A stretch of 64,000 nucleotides of DNA, taken from NCBI RefSeq assembly GCF_027107535.1, contig NZ_CP114283.1, positions 5,394,001 to 5,458,000 of the forward strand, read 5' to 3'. The position numbers were made by a program, and so were the translations under genes. This document shows, one piece after another, positions 45,577 to 54,590 of the stretch. The stretch comes from Streptomyces aurantiacus. Lineage in GTDB: Bacteria; Actinomycetota; Actinomycetes; Streptomycetales; Streptomycetaceae. The notes beneath the pieces are model-generated. The model did no database searches. It had not been told where the DNA came from and was given only the letters and a program-made list of their open reading frames with translations. Position 1 is the first letter of the stretch; every line of letters begins with the position of its first letter.

Positions 45577-46806
45577 TCAGACGGCCGGCAGCGCATACAG
45601 CCGCTTGGCGTGCATCGCGGCCAGCCGCTTGCCCGCCGGGACCACGTACCACTTCTGGTTCGCACCGGTGTTGTCGTTGTACGTCCAGCGCAACTTTCCG
45701 GTCGCCGCGTCGAAGGCGTGCACGCCGCCGTTTTTGTCGTGCTCGGTCGCGCCGTACAGCGTGCCGCCCACTTTGGCGAACTGCCACGCCTCCGCAGCCG
45801 AGCCCACCAGGTCCTCGTTGTGCCAGATCTGCTTGCCCGTACCGGGGTCCACCGCCCACATGGCGTACGCGCCGTCGGAGGCATAGAGCACCCCGTCCAG
45901 GACCTGCGGATCGTTGAACCAGGTGAACTTCTCATTCGCCAGCGACCAGCGCTCCGTGCCCGCGGCCAGCGCGAACGCCCGCAGCCGCTCCCCGTCCGGC
46001 ACGATCAACAGGTCCTCGTGCACGGCGAAGCGGTAGTAGTTGGACCTGCCGATCTTCTTCGTCCAGAGCTGCCGTCCCGTCGTCGTGTCGCGGACAGTCA
46101 CGTTCTTCCGGAAATCGGTGTACGCGAGGCGCCCGCCGACGACCGCGGCGGTGATGCCGAACTCCTCGGTCCCCTTGTCACGCTGCTCACGCCAGGCGAT
46201 CTTGCCGGAGGTGGTGTCGATCGCGGCGATCACGTTCGTCGGCGTCGAGGAGTCCTCCTCCAGGATCCCGGCGAGGACGTAGACGTGGCCGTCGTCGGCC
46301 GCGATGGGGCGCGGCTGCTCGTACTCCTTGCCCAGGCGGCTGCGCCAGGTCTCCTTGCCCGTGGCCGGATCGAGGCCCACCACGTCGCCGTCGTACTCGG
46401 CGCTGGCGAGATAGAGCGTCCCGCCGCCGGTGATCAGCTTGGCGCCTGGAATGGTGACGCCCGGCCGTGACCACTTCTCCTTGCCGCTGGCGGCGTCACG
46501 CCCCACCAGCGGGTCACCCGACACCACGACTGTGTCCCCGATGACCGCGAGCGCGTGGATCCCGGCCAGGTCGTCGTTGGCTGTCTTCTGCTGCCACAGC
46601 GGCTTGGGCGCGGTGCCCGGGGGCGGGGTGGTGAAAAAGTCGCCACCCTTGCCCCCGCCGGGAGTTGTGCTGCCGCCCGACGCCCCCGTCTCCTCCTCGG
46701 GGGTGCACCCCCATGCGCCTGCCCCCAGCACAGCCAGGCCCAGGCCCGTCCCGGCCAGCCTGAGCGCCTGCCTGCGTGACACCGCGTGCCCGTCACGTCT
46801 GCCCAT
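45577..46806 (-). CDS. Tat-exported PQQ-like beta-propeller lipoprotein
   Basis: 409 residues. Twin-arginine signal SRRQALRLAGTGLGLAVLG ends in lipobox AWGC (Cys34). A Ser/Gly/Pro-rich linker is followed by a PQQ-type propeller with repeating DxxTGKxxW blades: DAASGKEKWSR, DPATGKETWRS, DTTSGKIAWRE, DTTTGRQLWTK, DPGTGKQIWHN, DAATGKLRWTY. Such proteins act as scaffolds or extracellular sensors; many Streptomyces versions are fused to kinases, but this one is free. PQQ binding is not shown. Confidence 0.85.
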   Translation of the reverse strand: MGRRDGHAVSRRQALRLAGTGLGLAVLGAGAWGCTPEEETGASGGSTTPGGGKGGDFFTTPPPGTAPKPLWQQKTANDDLAGIHALAVIGDTVVVSGDPLVGRDAASGKEKWSRPGVTIPGAKLITGGGTLYLASAEYDGDVVGLDPATGKETWRSRLGKEYEQPRPIAADDGHVYVLAGILEEDSSTPTNVIAAIDTTSGKIAWREQRDKGTEEFGITAAVVGGRLAYTDFRKNVTVRDTTTGRQLWTKKIGRSNYYRFAVHEDLLIVPDGERLRAFALAAGTERWSLANEKFTWFNDPQVLDGVLYASDGAYAMWAVDPGTGKQIWHNEDLVGSAAEAWQFAKVGGTLYGATEHDKNGGVHAFDAATGKLRWTYNDNTGANQKWYVVPAGKRLAAMHAKRLYALPAV

Positions 46807-47040
46807 GTCGGTTCCCCGTCCCCGTTTCGCCCGGATGTTGCCGACGCCCCCTCGGACGTCTTGAGCCCGGTCAGGCTAGCCGTCAGATTTCGGCCAGCCG
46901 TCGGGTGGTACGCAACCGGGACGCGTCCGTGAAACTCCTGTCACACAAGATCAGCAACTTCTGGCACTCGCGTAAGCGCTAATGATCTGCTGCGATGGTT
47001 CGCAGGATGTACGGCATCCGCGCCGCCTGCGGAGACGGGA

Positions 47041-47269
47041 TCACTCCCTCCGCCGGGGGAACCGTGCGCAGCCGTACCCGTCACGGACCAGTGCACCGCG
47101 CTTTTCCAGGTTGCGCAGGTGGTAGGCGGCCCGTGCCCTTGCTGCGCAGCCCGACCATCGTGCCGATCTCCGTCAGAGTGGGGCCTTCCCCGCGGTCCGC
47201 GATCGTCTGCCGGCTGCAGCGCAGGATCTGTTCCTCCCGCTCGGTCAGGTGCGCAAACCGCCGGTTCAC
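47041..47269 (-). pseudogene. LexA-type winged-helix protein with one-base frameshift
   Basis: From GTG 47269 the minus strand reads LTEREEQILRCSRQTIADRG followed by EGPTLTEIGTMVGLRSKGT, the LexA-like DNA-binding fold. One extra G then shifts the frame; removing it gives AAYHLRNLEKRGALVRDGYG and a stop at 47041. The protein would be about 75 residues. It may be a real single-base inactivation or a sequencing error. Confidence 0.7.
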
Positions 47270-47405
47270 CACTGCGCATCCCTGCTCAGAGCATGGGCCT
47301 GAGTGCGCAGTTGCGCACGCGCGGCCGGCGCGCTGCCCGGGCCCTGCCAGTGCTCTTCTCCCTTCACCGCCACGAGCACTTCGAAGCCCAAGGTTGAAGA
47401 TCAAG

Positions 47406-48524
47406 CTAGCGGCTGGGGCCTTCCTGCCGCTGTTCCGTTTCAGCCCGTCGAGGTGGGTGTGCCCCGGTCCGTCGAGCGGCTTCCGGCTGTGTGCCCGCTG
47501 TGCGATACATCGGTTGTGCGCGGACCGGCGCAGGTGCGCGGTGGGCGTTGAGGAGTTCCGCGCCAAGTGGGGAGAGCGAGTGCCGCACGGTGTTTCCGTG
47601 CCTGCTGGTGGAGATCAGTCCGGCCTGGCGCAGCACGGTGGCATGCTGGCTGGCCGATGCCGGGGAAATGTCCGCGCGACGGGCCAACTCACCGGTGGTG
47701 CAGGCGTGAACGAGTAGATGCATGACCGTCGCTCGGGTACGGCCCAGCAGCGCTGTCAGAGTGCGGGGCACCCGTCTGTCCCGGGCGGTGCTGCCCGCCG
47801 CCCAGCCCGGACTACGCACGACGGGATACACCAGCACGGGAGTTGTGCCGGGGCTCTTGAGCGTGATGGGAATGCCGAAGCAGAAGAACGACGGCAGGAG
47901 CACCAGCCCGCTGCCGTTGAGGAAGAGGTCCTGGTCCACGGGGTAGGGGAGTTCCAGTATGGGCGGCCGCCAGCGGGTCTGCGGGTGCAGTTGGGTGAGC
48001 AGCCGCGCGACGCCTCCCGTGGACAGGTCGTGCAGGCGGGTGGCCCGGTCGGCCTCGACCTGGGCGTGTATGGGGCGCCAGTAGGGTGCCAGCGTGATCC
48101 GGTGATAGCGCCGGACGGCCTCTCCCAGGGTCCGGAGAACGGAGAGATCGCCGTCGGCCAGTGCTCCCAGCCACACGGATGGCGCGCGCCGGGGAGCCAG
48201 GTCGCCGAGGTCCGCGCGCAGTCGGGTCCGTGGGGTGGCGAGCAGGATGTCGATGGCTTCATCCAGGCCGGAGGTGCCCACCGTGGGGGTGAGGAAGTCC
48301 GCCGAGTAGCCGACGGGCGGCGCCAGTTCGCACAGCATGCGTGACAGGTCTGCCGTACTCCCGAGGAGTCTGCCGCGGGCCGTGTCGCGCCAGAGGCCGA
48401 ATTCCTTGGTGCCGGGCCGCTTCTGTAACGCGTGCAGGCTCAGCAGCACCTCCCACAGTACGTCCGGCTCGGTGGCCAGGCGTGTGTTGCCCATGTCCTC
48501 GGTGGTGAAGTGGATGCGCAGCAC
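47406..48524 (-). CDS. ArsR-type winged-helix regulator with DUF5937-like N-domain
   Basis: 372 residues. The N-terminal 250 residues match the DUF5937-like sensing region (FTTEDMGNTRLATEPDVLWE). The ArsR HTH lies near 275-330 (RTRATVMHLLVHACTTGELA, RRADISPASASQHATVLRQA, then GLISTSRHGNTVRHSLS). GTG 48524 has GGGGGA upstream; a longer frame upstream lacks similarity. It is divergent from a lipoprotein gene 366 bases away. Ligand unknown. Confidence 0.85.
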   Translation of the reverse strand: MLRIHFTTEDMGNTRLATEPDVLWEVLLSLHALQKRPGTKEFGLWRDTARGRLLGSTADLSRMLCELAPPVGYSADFLTPTVGTSGLDEAIDILLATPRTRLRADLGDLAPRRAPSVWLGALADGDLSVLRTLGEAVRRYHRITLAPYWRPIHAQVEADRATRLHDLSTGGVARLLTQLHPQTRWRPPILELPYPVDQDLFLNGSGLVLLPSFFCFGIPITLKSPGTTPVLVYPVVRSPGWAAGSTARDRRVPRTLTALLGRTRATVMHLLVHACTTGELARRADISPASASQHATVLRQAGLISTSRHGNTVRHSLSPLGAELLNAHRAPAPVRAQPMYRTAGTQPEAARRTGAHPPRRAETEQRQEGPSR

Positions 48525-48890
48525 GGTGTTCCCCCGATTCCTGGAACCCGCCCGCTCGGGACGGGTGGCTGGCCGATGCCCTGACGTCCGGTCTGGGCGT
48601 TTAGTGCGTCCGATGTGTCGGCGCATGGTCGCGACGTGCCACTTTCGAAGAGCGCTGAAAGTCTTGGCGCGTTCACTCATGGATCAACCACGCTGTCGGC
48701 ATGAGCCCGGTCGCATCGGATGCCGGCCCGCCGGGAGCTGCCGGCCCTGTCCGCCGCTCGACCACGAGGGCTGCCGCGCGGCGAACCGCTTCGCACTCGT
48801 CCTCCCCACTTCCTGGTCAGCCTCTACCGCCGCCGCCCCTGCGTCTCACCCCGGCCCGCTCCTCGTTCACACCCAACGCGAGAGGACGTC
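48525..48890. other. Divergent control region
   Basis: 366 bases between the ArsR-type regulator and the lipoprotein start. No coding region or clear dyad was recognised. Confidence 0.4.
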
Positions 48891-49796
48891 ATGCGCAAGG
48901 CCGTGATCAGCCTGCTTCTTGTGTCGGCCGTCGTCACCGGCTGTGGCAGCGCCCAGCACACCCCGACGACAATGGGACCTCCGTCGACCGGAGAGTTCCG
49001 GCAGCTGACGGATGCCGAGCAGTTGCGGATCTCGGACGCACAGCAAGTGCTGATGGGTGCGTGCATGAGACGCCAGGGCTTCGAGTTCTGGGAGGTCGAG
49101 CGGCTCAGCCTGGCGGAGAGCCGCACGCTCGGCTATGTGCTGGACGATGTCGCCTGGGCCCGCACGTACGGGTACGGCAGCCGCATCGATGCCAGGGATT
49201 CCGCCGCCCGGGCCTCCAACCCCAACCTCGCCTACCGCAAGGGCCTGTCCGAGCAGCGGCGCGATGCCTACGACGAGGCGCTGGACGAGGGCATCGACGC
49301 GCCGGAGACCTCCGTCGAGATCCCCGGTGGCGGCACGTTGAGCAGGCAGATGGGCGGCTGCGTGGCCGAGGCCGAGAAGCAGCTGTACGGGGATCCCCGG
49401 GAATGGTTCCGTGCGGAGAAGATCGCCGGGCATCTGCGGTCGCTCTACGTTCCCCGGGTGCTGGCCGACCGGCGGTTCGTGGCGGCGCAGACCGCCTGGT
49501 CGCGGTGCATGAAGCGGGCGGGTTACGCCTTCAGCGACCCGGGTGACGCCCGTCAGGCGGCGGTCGCGCGGTCCGGACGGGTGGCTGAACCCAAGGTCTT
49601 CGCGGCCGAGCGGAAGCTCGCCGTGGCCGACGCCACCTGCGCCCGGGACGCCGACCTCCGCTCCATCGGTGAAGAGCGGGAGAGCCACTACATCGCCCAA
49701 CTGCGCGACCGCTACGGCGAAGCCCTCGACACGTACGCCCGGCTCCAGGGCCAGGCGCTCGACCGCGCCAAGAAGATAGTCGGCCCTCGAACCTGA
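48891..49796 (+). CDS. Lipoprotein of unknown function
   Basis: 301 residues. Signal MRKAVISLLLVSAVVTGC gives lipobox VTGC at Cys18. The mature protein is helical, with paired cysteines (LMGACMRRQGFEFW, MGGCVAEAEKQLYG, WSRCMKRAGYAF, DATCARDADLRS) spaced as possible disulphides. The layout recalls Streptomyces exported proteins of unknown role. GAGAGGA precedes ATG 48891. First of three consecutive exported proteins. Confidence 0.75.
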   Translation: MRKAVISLLLVSAVVTGCGSAQHTPTTMGPPSTGEFRQLTDAEQLRISDAQQVLMGACMRRQGFEFWEVERLSLAESRTLGYVLDDVAWARTYGYGSRIDARDSAARASNPNLAYRKGLSEQRRDAYDEALDEGIDAPETSVEIPGGGTLSRQMGGCVAEAEKQLYGDPREWFRAEKIAGHLRSLYVPRVLADRRFVAAQTAWSRCMKRAGYAFSDPGDARQAAVARSGRVAEPKVFAAERKLAVADATCARDADLRSIGEERESHYIAQLRDRYGEALDTYARLQGQALDRAKKIVGPRT

Positions 49797-49883
49797 CGGC
49801 CCATCCCCTCCACCGCCCATCCCCTCCACGGCCCGTCCGTGGAACCGCATGCCTCCCCGGAGGCGGACATCAAGGAGTACGTC

Positions 49884-50363
49884 ATGCGCAGACCAGCCAC
49901 AGCCGCCGTCGTCATCGCCCTGGCATCCCTCGGACTCATCGCACCGGCCACGTCTGCCACGGCGGCGCCACAGGACTACCGCTGTCAGGAGAAGTGGCCG
50001 GGCCGTGACGGCTACGTGAGGGCTTGGCAGCACTACGGCTGTGACGAGGGGTTCATGGGCGAGACAACGGGAGACGATCGCTCCTGGAGCGATGGCGAAG
50101 GTGCATTCAGGGGCCTGGACCACACCATCGCGTCCTCAGTGATGAACAGCGGCTTCATCGGAGGCAAGGACGTCGTCGCCTTCTACGCCGAGAAGGACTA
50201 CGCGTACGAGAAGGGCTACGTCTGCCTCGCCCCGGGGGAGAAGTGGGCCGACAACCTCACGGACAACTACTTCTACGGCACGGGGACGGTCGTGAACGAC
50301 CGCATCAGGTCCCACCGGTGGGTCAACGCCTCCGGCTGCGCGGCGGGCAGCTGGCTCACCTGA
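49884..50363 (+). CDS. Small secreted protein (peptidase-inhibitor-I36-like)
   Basis: 159 residues. Signal peptide RRPATAAVVIALASLGLIAP, cleavage near SATAA. The mature part has four Cys (YRCQEKW, YGCDEGF, GYVCLAPGEK, ASGCAAGSW) and a G-D/N-W pattern (DNLTDNYFYGTGTVVNDRIR, SHRW) resembling the I36 inhibitor family. AAGGAG precedes ATG 49884. A 15-base direct repeat fills the gap from the previous gene. Confidence 0.7.
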   Translation: MRRPATAAVVIALASLGLIAPATSATAAPQDYRCQEKWPGRDGYVRAWQHYGCDEGFMGETTGDDRSWSDGEGAFRGLDHTIASSVMNSGFIGGKDVVAFYAEKDYAYEKGYVCLAPGEKWADNLTDNYFYGTGTVVNDRIRSHRWVNASGCAAGSWLT

Positions 50364-50403
50364 CCTGACCGGCTCCGGACCGGCACACAGAGAAGAGGAC
50401 GTG

Positions 50404-50529
50404 ATGCGCAAGGCAGTGTTCGGTGTGTTCGTCGTAGTGGCGGCAGTGTTCGCGGTGGCACCGCCTGCGGGCGCCGAACAGGCGGAGACCGTCGCCTGCT
50501 GTGGTCCGCTACCGCCCGGTCATCCGTAA
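50404..50529 (+). CDS. 41-residue secreted peptide with Cys-Cys
   Basis: ATG 50404 with AGAAGAGGA upstream opens MRKAVFGVFVVVAAVFAVAP, a signal peptide ending near PAGA, and then a 17-residue mature peptide EQAETVACCGPLPPGHP. It starts 41 bases after the I36-like gene and is followed 32 bases later by a strong hairpin, so it is the last gene of the unit. The first residues match those of the lipoprotein at 48891. No known family. Confidence 0.65.
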   Translation: MRKAVFGVFVVVAAVFAVAPPAGAEQAETVACCGPLPPGHP

Positions 50530-50560
50530 AGGGTCGTCTTCTTCAGCTTGATGCCGTACG

Positions 50561-50588
50561 AGGGCCCGTCGGTTCACCGACGGGCCCT
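50561..50588 (+). terminator. Strong 12-bp terminator hairpin
   Basis: AGGGCCCGTCGG at 50561-50572 pairs perfectly with CCGACGGGCCCT at 50577-50588 around a TTCA loop. It ends the transcription unit of the three exported proteins. Confidence 0.88.
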
Positions 50589-50668
50589 TCCCGCATCGTT
50601 CCGCCGCCCCGCTCCCGGCCGCGCCTGGCAGGAACTGTCATGTCCGAGGAACCCATGGTCCGTGAACT

Positions 50669-51060
50669 CCGCCGGGTGTGGCTCCGCTTGATGAGTCGTG
50701 GGCGGTGATCGAGCCGCTGCCGGCTACGCCGCGGATGAGCCGCCCGGTCCGGGATCTTCGTCAGCTGGTCAACGGGGTCTTGTGGAAACTGTTTATCGGG
50801 CCGCCTGGCCCGTTCTGCCGGAGCGGTACGGGCCGTGGAACACAGCCCACGAACGCTTCAGGCGCTGGTCGGCCGACTGCACCTGGGACCGTCTGCCGGC
50901 TCGTGTCCAACAGCATTGCGATGCCGTCGGCGCCGTCGACTGGACCCTCGCGTGCGTGGACTCCACAACGGTACGGCCCACCAGCACGCGGCCGGGGCCC
51001 GAAGCGGCGCCGGCCCGCATCCGCATCCAGCGGTGCGGGCCAGGCCGCCCTCGCACCCGT
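50669..51060 (+). pseudogene. IS5-family transposase remnant with deletion
   Basis: Plus strand has WAVIEPLPATPRMSRPVRDL then a break, then WPVLPERYGPWNTAHERFRR followed by WSADCTWDRLPARVQQHCDA and VDWTLACVDSTTVRPTS. The pieces are in different frames and out of full length: the N-terminus, middle with first DDE Asp, then loss of the C-terminus. Typical decayed IS5. Confidence 0.75.
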
Positions 51061-51156
51061 CCCACAGTCGTCACGGCATGAACGCGCCCGCCGCCACCGA
51101 GCCAGGTCACCATCGGCTGCCTACGGCTCTGGCTACCCTGACACGGCGGACACGGT

Positions 51157-51657
51157 CTAGTACCAGGCGGTCTCGGCCAGTCGCTGGTTGTTGCAGAACA
51201 GCACGGCCTTGCTCAGACGGCCGTTGAGGTTGTTGATCACCTTGGAGTAGGCGTAGTCGATTCCGGGGTCGACCGTCTCGAGCACCCACACGATCGTGGA
51301 ACCGTCGCGGTTACTGTGCGCAGCACAGCCCTGGGGCGCGTTCTCTATCCGGGCGAACGAGCCGCAGTTGGGGCTGTAGAAGTACTTGAGGGTGATGGTC
51401 CGCCCCGCGTAGACCGCCGTCTTCGTCGCCCCGCCGGGCACGTTGGGCTGGTAGTAACTTCCCGAGCAGGAGGTCTGCTCCGGGTACAGGCCCTCGTTGG
51501 GCAACGTGCCGTATGTCGCGCTCTGCATGGGGGCCGCCTGGGCCTGGAGCGGCGTCAGCGCCGCCAGGCCGAACGCGAGGGTGACGCCGAGCAGCGCGCG
51601 CCGCCACCCGCGCCGAGCTGCACCCCGGGCGATCTCCCTGTTGCCTCTTAAGATCAC
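51157..51657 (-). CDS. Secreted DUF2690-like protein
   Basis: 166 residues. Signal peptide WRRALLGVTLAFGLAALTPL, cleavage after AQA. The mature part reads CSGSYYQPNVPGG, TLKYFYSPNCGSFARIE, WVLETVDPGIDYAYSK and VINNLNGRLSKAVLFCNNQ, matching the DUF2690 type of Streptomyces exports with two or three disulphides. GTG 51657 has AAGGAAG upstream. Function unknown. Confidence 0.75.
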   Translation of the reverse strand: MILRGNREIARGAARRGWRRALLGVTLAFGLAALTPLQAQAAPMQSATYGTLPNEGLYPEQTSCSGSYYQPNVPGGATKTAVYAGRTITLKYFYSPNCGSFARIENAPQGCAAHSNRDGSTIVWVLETVDPGIDYAYSKVINNLNGRLSKAVLFCNNQRLAETAWY

Positions 51658-51804
51658 GTCAGTCTTCCTTTCGGAGGTCAAGGTCCTACAGGTGTCACCG
51701 GACCGTCTCCAAGGCTGGTCACCGATATCGCGAGCCGCAATGTCTTTCGGCGCGCGCCGAAAGAGGCAGGTGGGAGACAGGGGAACCAATCTGGTCAATT
51801 CCAG

Positions 51805-52225
51805 TCCGCGATCTCCCCGCTGAACGTACGGATCGCGGACTGGGGCGTGCTCGGGTTCATGGCCGACCGGCACAGGTTCGAGCGGGAACGCGGCAGCTTG
51901 TCCTACGAGGAACCCTCGTCACGGGCCGCGACCTTCCTGCACACCGCACTGCTGCTGCGCCCCTCCACCGACTACAGCCTCGTCATCGGCTGGGCCTGCA
52001 ACAGCCAGTACATGCTCGTCTCCGGCCGCTCGGCCACTCCAGGCCACGGAAGACGCACTGTACGAACTCGCTCAGGCGGTCCGCGGCCACGAAGCCGACC
52101 TGCGCACCATCGCGCAGCACTGGAAGCTTGGCGCACCGCATGACGCTTCGTCCCGGGACCGGAACGCCGATATGCCGCTCAGCCCACCCGTCGCGAGGAA
52201 ACGAGGAGGTGCAACCGATTCCTGG
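51805..52225 (+). pseudogene. Fic/Doc-like fragment with frameshift
   Basis: Plus strand reads LNVRIADWGVLGFMADRHRF and SRAATFLHTALLLRPSTDYS then LVIGWACNSQYMLVSG; one frame over it continues TEDALYELAQAVRGHEADLR and TIAQHWKLGAPHDAS. This resembles the helical core of Fic/Doc proteins (ARAAxLLHxxLxxxPxxDxNxxIGWAC). The catalytic HxFxDGNxR is not preserved (LRPSTDYSLVIGW). It is a decayed Fic-like copy with a broken frame. Confidence 0.45.
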
Positions 52226-52633
52226 ACCTGATCAGCCTCTGGGACGGGTTCACCGGGACCTCACCGCCATCGTCCCTGCCCTCACGTGCCGCCTCCGCAG
52301 GAGGACAAGCGGCCTGCCGTCGCAATGAGGATCGCGGTACCGCGTTGGCGGGTGAACCCAGGTGGGCTTGCCGCGAGAGCGGCCGTGGCCGACGTCTCCG
52401 ATGAGGAAGCAAGGTCCGCGAAGAGCAAGGGGTGCCGGTCTGGCCGACCGCGCCTGCATCGGCACCCTACGCACGGCCGGCACCCCAACACCGCCGCTGC
52501 GGTCCACACCAACTCCCGGACCCCGAGACGCCCGCTCGCGCTGTGCGGCCGCAGATGATCACGAACCGGACATCACGCAACTGTCCCAAAAGCCTGGCGG
52601 CGGGCACCGCTCCAGAGGAGCGGTGACGTCTCC
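52226..52633. other. Gene-free stretch next to DUF4157 gene
   Basis: About 400 bases with no recognised coding region. Short frames on both strands show no similarity. Confidence 0.4.
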
Positions 52634-54319
52634 TCAGCCGCGCAAAGTGATGGTGAGCTTGGCACCGAGCAGACTTGTGTTGGAACCGGCCCAGAGCTCA
52701 TGCCAGGTTTGTTGCGACTGCTGACCGTACATCCTGAAGTACCAGAGAGGGTCGTTCTTGCTTTTGGTGTCCATACTGTCTTCGTGCTGTTCCCGGGCGT
52801 AATTCTCCATGGTGATATAGTCGCCGCCACTGACAGCGACAACGCCGCCGAAATGATAGTCCATGAATTCGCCGCCCCTGCCCGCCTTTTGGGCATCCTG
52901 CCGGATCTTGTTCTGCTCTTCGTTCGGCGTTGCCGTAACGACCATTGCGTCGTTCACCCTGGGGATAGCGGCATGCTCATTGGCTTCCAGCTCCGCGAGG
53001 ACGCTCTCCGCCTTTTTGGGATTATCTCTGACCAACTTCTGGAACCTGTCGCTCATCTTGAAGGTCACTTGATTGAATTCCTCGATGTCGCCTGATCCCA
53101 CGGCTTTATCGAATCGGCCGAGCCACTTCTTCTTCCCCTCCATGCGATGCAGGAATTTCTCAACCGTCGTCCAGTACGGCTTGTCGATCTGATACTTCAT
53201 GCCGCTTCGTCCTGTGACGAATTCAACCATTTCGTTGCAGCGCTGCGGCGTGCCGACTTCCAGCCCCTTGGGCTTCCGTGCGTTCTTCTCTTCCTTGACC
53301 TCCGGCTCTACCTCCCAGAGAGTCCTTCTGTCGCCAGAGCCTTCAAATACCAGGGACCTGCCGGTCTTCGAGAGGGTGATGTGCCCCTTGAGTCGTTGAT
53401 TGGACTCGCCTATTTGCGAATCGGATGCGAAAAAGCTCTTCGGTTCGACCCCTCCGCCGGCGTACGGTGCCGCTAGCTCGAAGGAGTCCGACACGGCAAG
53501 TGGGACCGCCCCCGCGTACACCAGGTGAGGTTTGGGAGGCGCTTCCTTGGAGCGCTCGTCGAACCAACTCCCGCTTTCGTTGGTGTCCTGGGAAACAAAG
53601 AACCCGTCCGAGTCCGGCTCCTTCTTGGGGTAATTAGCTTCTCCAGGGCGAATGACTTTGTATCTCTGTACTGCTGGACCATTCCCGTGGTGGTCTCCAT
53701 CAGCACAGCCGTCCTGTGCGCCATGCACCGGTTGCCGCTCCCGCTCCATCGCCCCGGCAGTGGAGGCTCGCTGCACCGGAGGCGACCCGCTCATGACCTG
53801 ATCGGCTTTCGCATCCGCGCGGCGTTCACCGTCGTCACTCGGGTGTGAGATCTGCACACCCGCGCCGTTGTCCTTGCCCGGTACAGAGCCCTGCTGTTGT
53901 TCCTCCCAGTGAGCCAGTTCGTGGGCCCAGGTGTGCGTGTTCATGTCGCCGCCGTCGACGATGTGGCGACCACTCACGAACGCCTTGGCATCCAGTACCG
54001 CCGCCGCCTCCCGTGCCACAGCGTCGTCGTGAACGACCACCCCGCTGAAGTCCGCTCCCCCGAAGCGGCCCTCCAGTTCACTCCGCAGACCGCTTTCCAT
54101 CGGTTTACCCGGAGACGCGAGTGCCCGTTCGACGGCGGCCCGCTGGACCTGGGCATGTTGCAGGCCGGGGTCGCTCTCCTGCGGGCCGACTGAGCCCGAG
54201 GCGAAACGTTGCAGATGCCGGACCCACGCCCCCGTCAGCGGTGTCGCACCGGGCCGGGTGGAAGATCTGCCCCGCGCTTGATCCACCGCACCGGAACGGT
54301 CGTGATCGAAAGCGTGCAC
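52634..54319 (-). CDS. DUF4157 protein, contractile-injection-type effector
   Basis: 561 residues. The N-terminal third carries DUF4157: MESGLRSELEGRFGGADFSG with a VHDDAVAREAAAVLDAKAF helix and HIVDGGDMNTHTWAHELAHW, where HELAH is a zinc-metallopeptidase motif at about 133-137. The middle is low-complexity, hinge-like (PVQRASTAGAMERERQ, GNGPAVQRYKVIRP). The C-terminal 300 residues are a distinct domain (VIRPGEANYPKKEP, KPYWTTVEKFLHRMEGKKKW, FMDYHFGGVVAVSGGDYITM). In known eCIS systems DUF4157 marks cargo and the C-terminus is the toxic part. GTG 54319 follows AGGAGG. No sheath, tube or baseplate genes are in this window. Confidence 0.8.
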   Translation of the reverse strand: MHAFDHDRSGAVDQARGRSSTRPGATPLTGAWVRHLQRFASGSVGPQESDPGLQHAQVQRAAVERALASPGKPMESGLRSELEGRFGGADFSGVVVHDDAVAREAAAVLDAKAFVSGRHIVDGGDMNTHTWAHELAHWEEQQQGSVPGKDNGAGVQISHPSDDGERRADAKADQVMSGSPPVQRASTAGAMERERQPVHGAQDGCADGDHHGNGPAVQRYKVIRPGEANYPKKEPDSDGFFVSQDTNESGSWFDERSKEAPPKPHLVYAGAVPLAVSDSFELAAPYAGGGVEPKSFFASDSQIGESNQRLKGHITLSKTGRSLVFEGSGDRRTLWEVEPEVKEEKNARKPKGLEVGTPQRCNEMVEFVTGRSGMKYQIDKPYWTTVEKFLHRMEGKKKWLGRFDKAVGSGDIEEFNQVTFKMSDRFQKLVRDNPKKAESVLAELEANEHAAIPRVNDAMVVTATPNEEQNKIRQDAQKAGRGGEFMDYHFGGVVAVSGGDYITMENYAREQHEDSMDTKSKNDPLWYFRMYGQQSQQTWHELWAGSNTSLLGAKLTITLRG

Positions 54320-54590
54320 GGGACCTCCTGCTATTGCCAACGGCGCTGTGTCCCTACACAGTTATCACCGCCACAACGCACAGGGCATGCCCATAGGTGC
54401 ACACCTTGGGGCACGATCGCACCGCCCCTCGGCCCGAGGGCACACCACCGTTCCGGAACATGAGGGCCGCCTGCACCGGGATGATGTCCCGGGGCGCGCC
54501 TCCCCGTACCGTCAGCGCAACGCGCCGGACAGGGCAACACCCGAGCAGGAAAGCTCAGTTCGCTCTCACGTATCGAAAGGGAGGTGGCAG

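Noticed and set aside
49799..49833. Direct repeat CCCATCCCCTCCAC as an attachment site
   Set aside because: The two copies are in tandem between two genes with no integrase and no insert, so simple slippage explains them.
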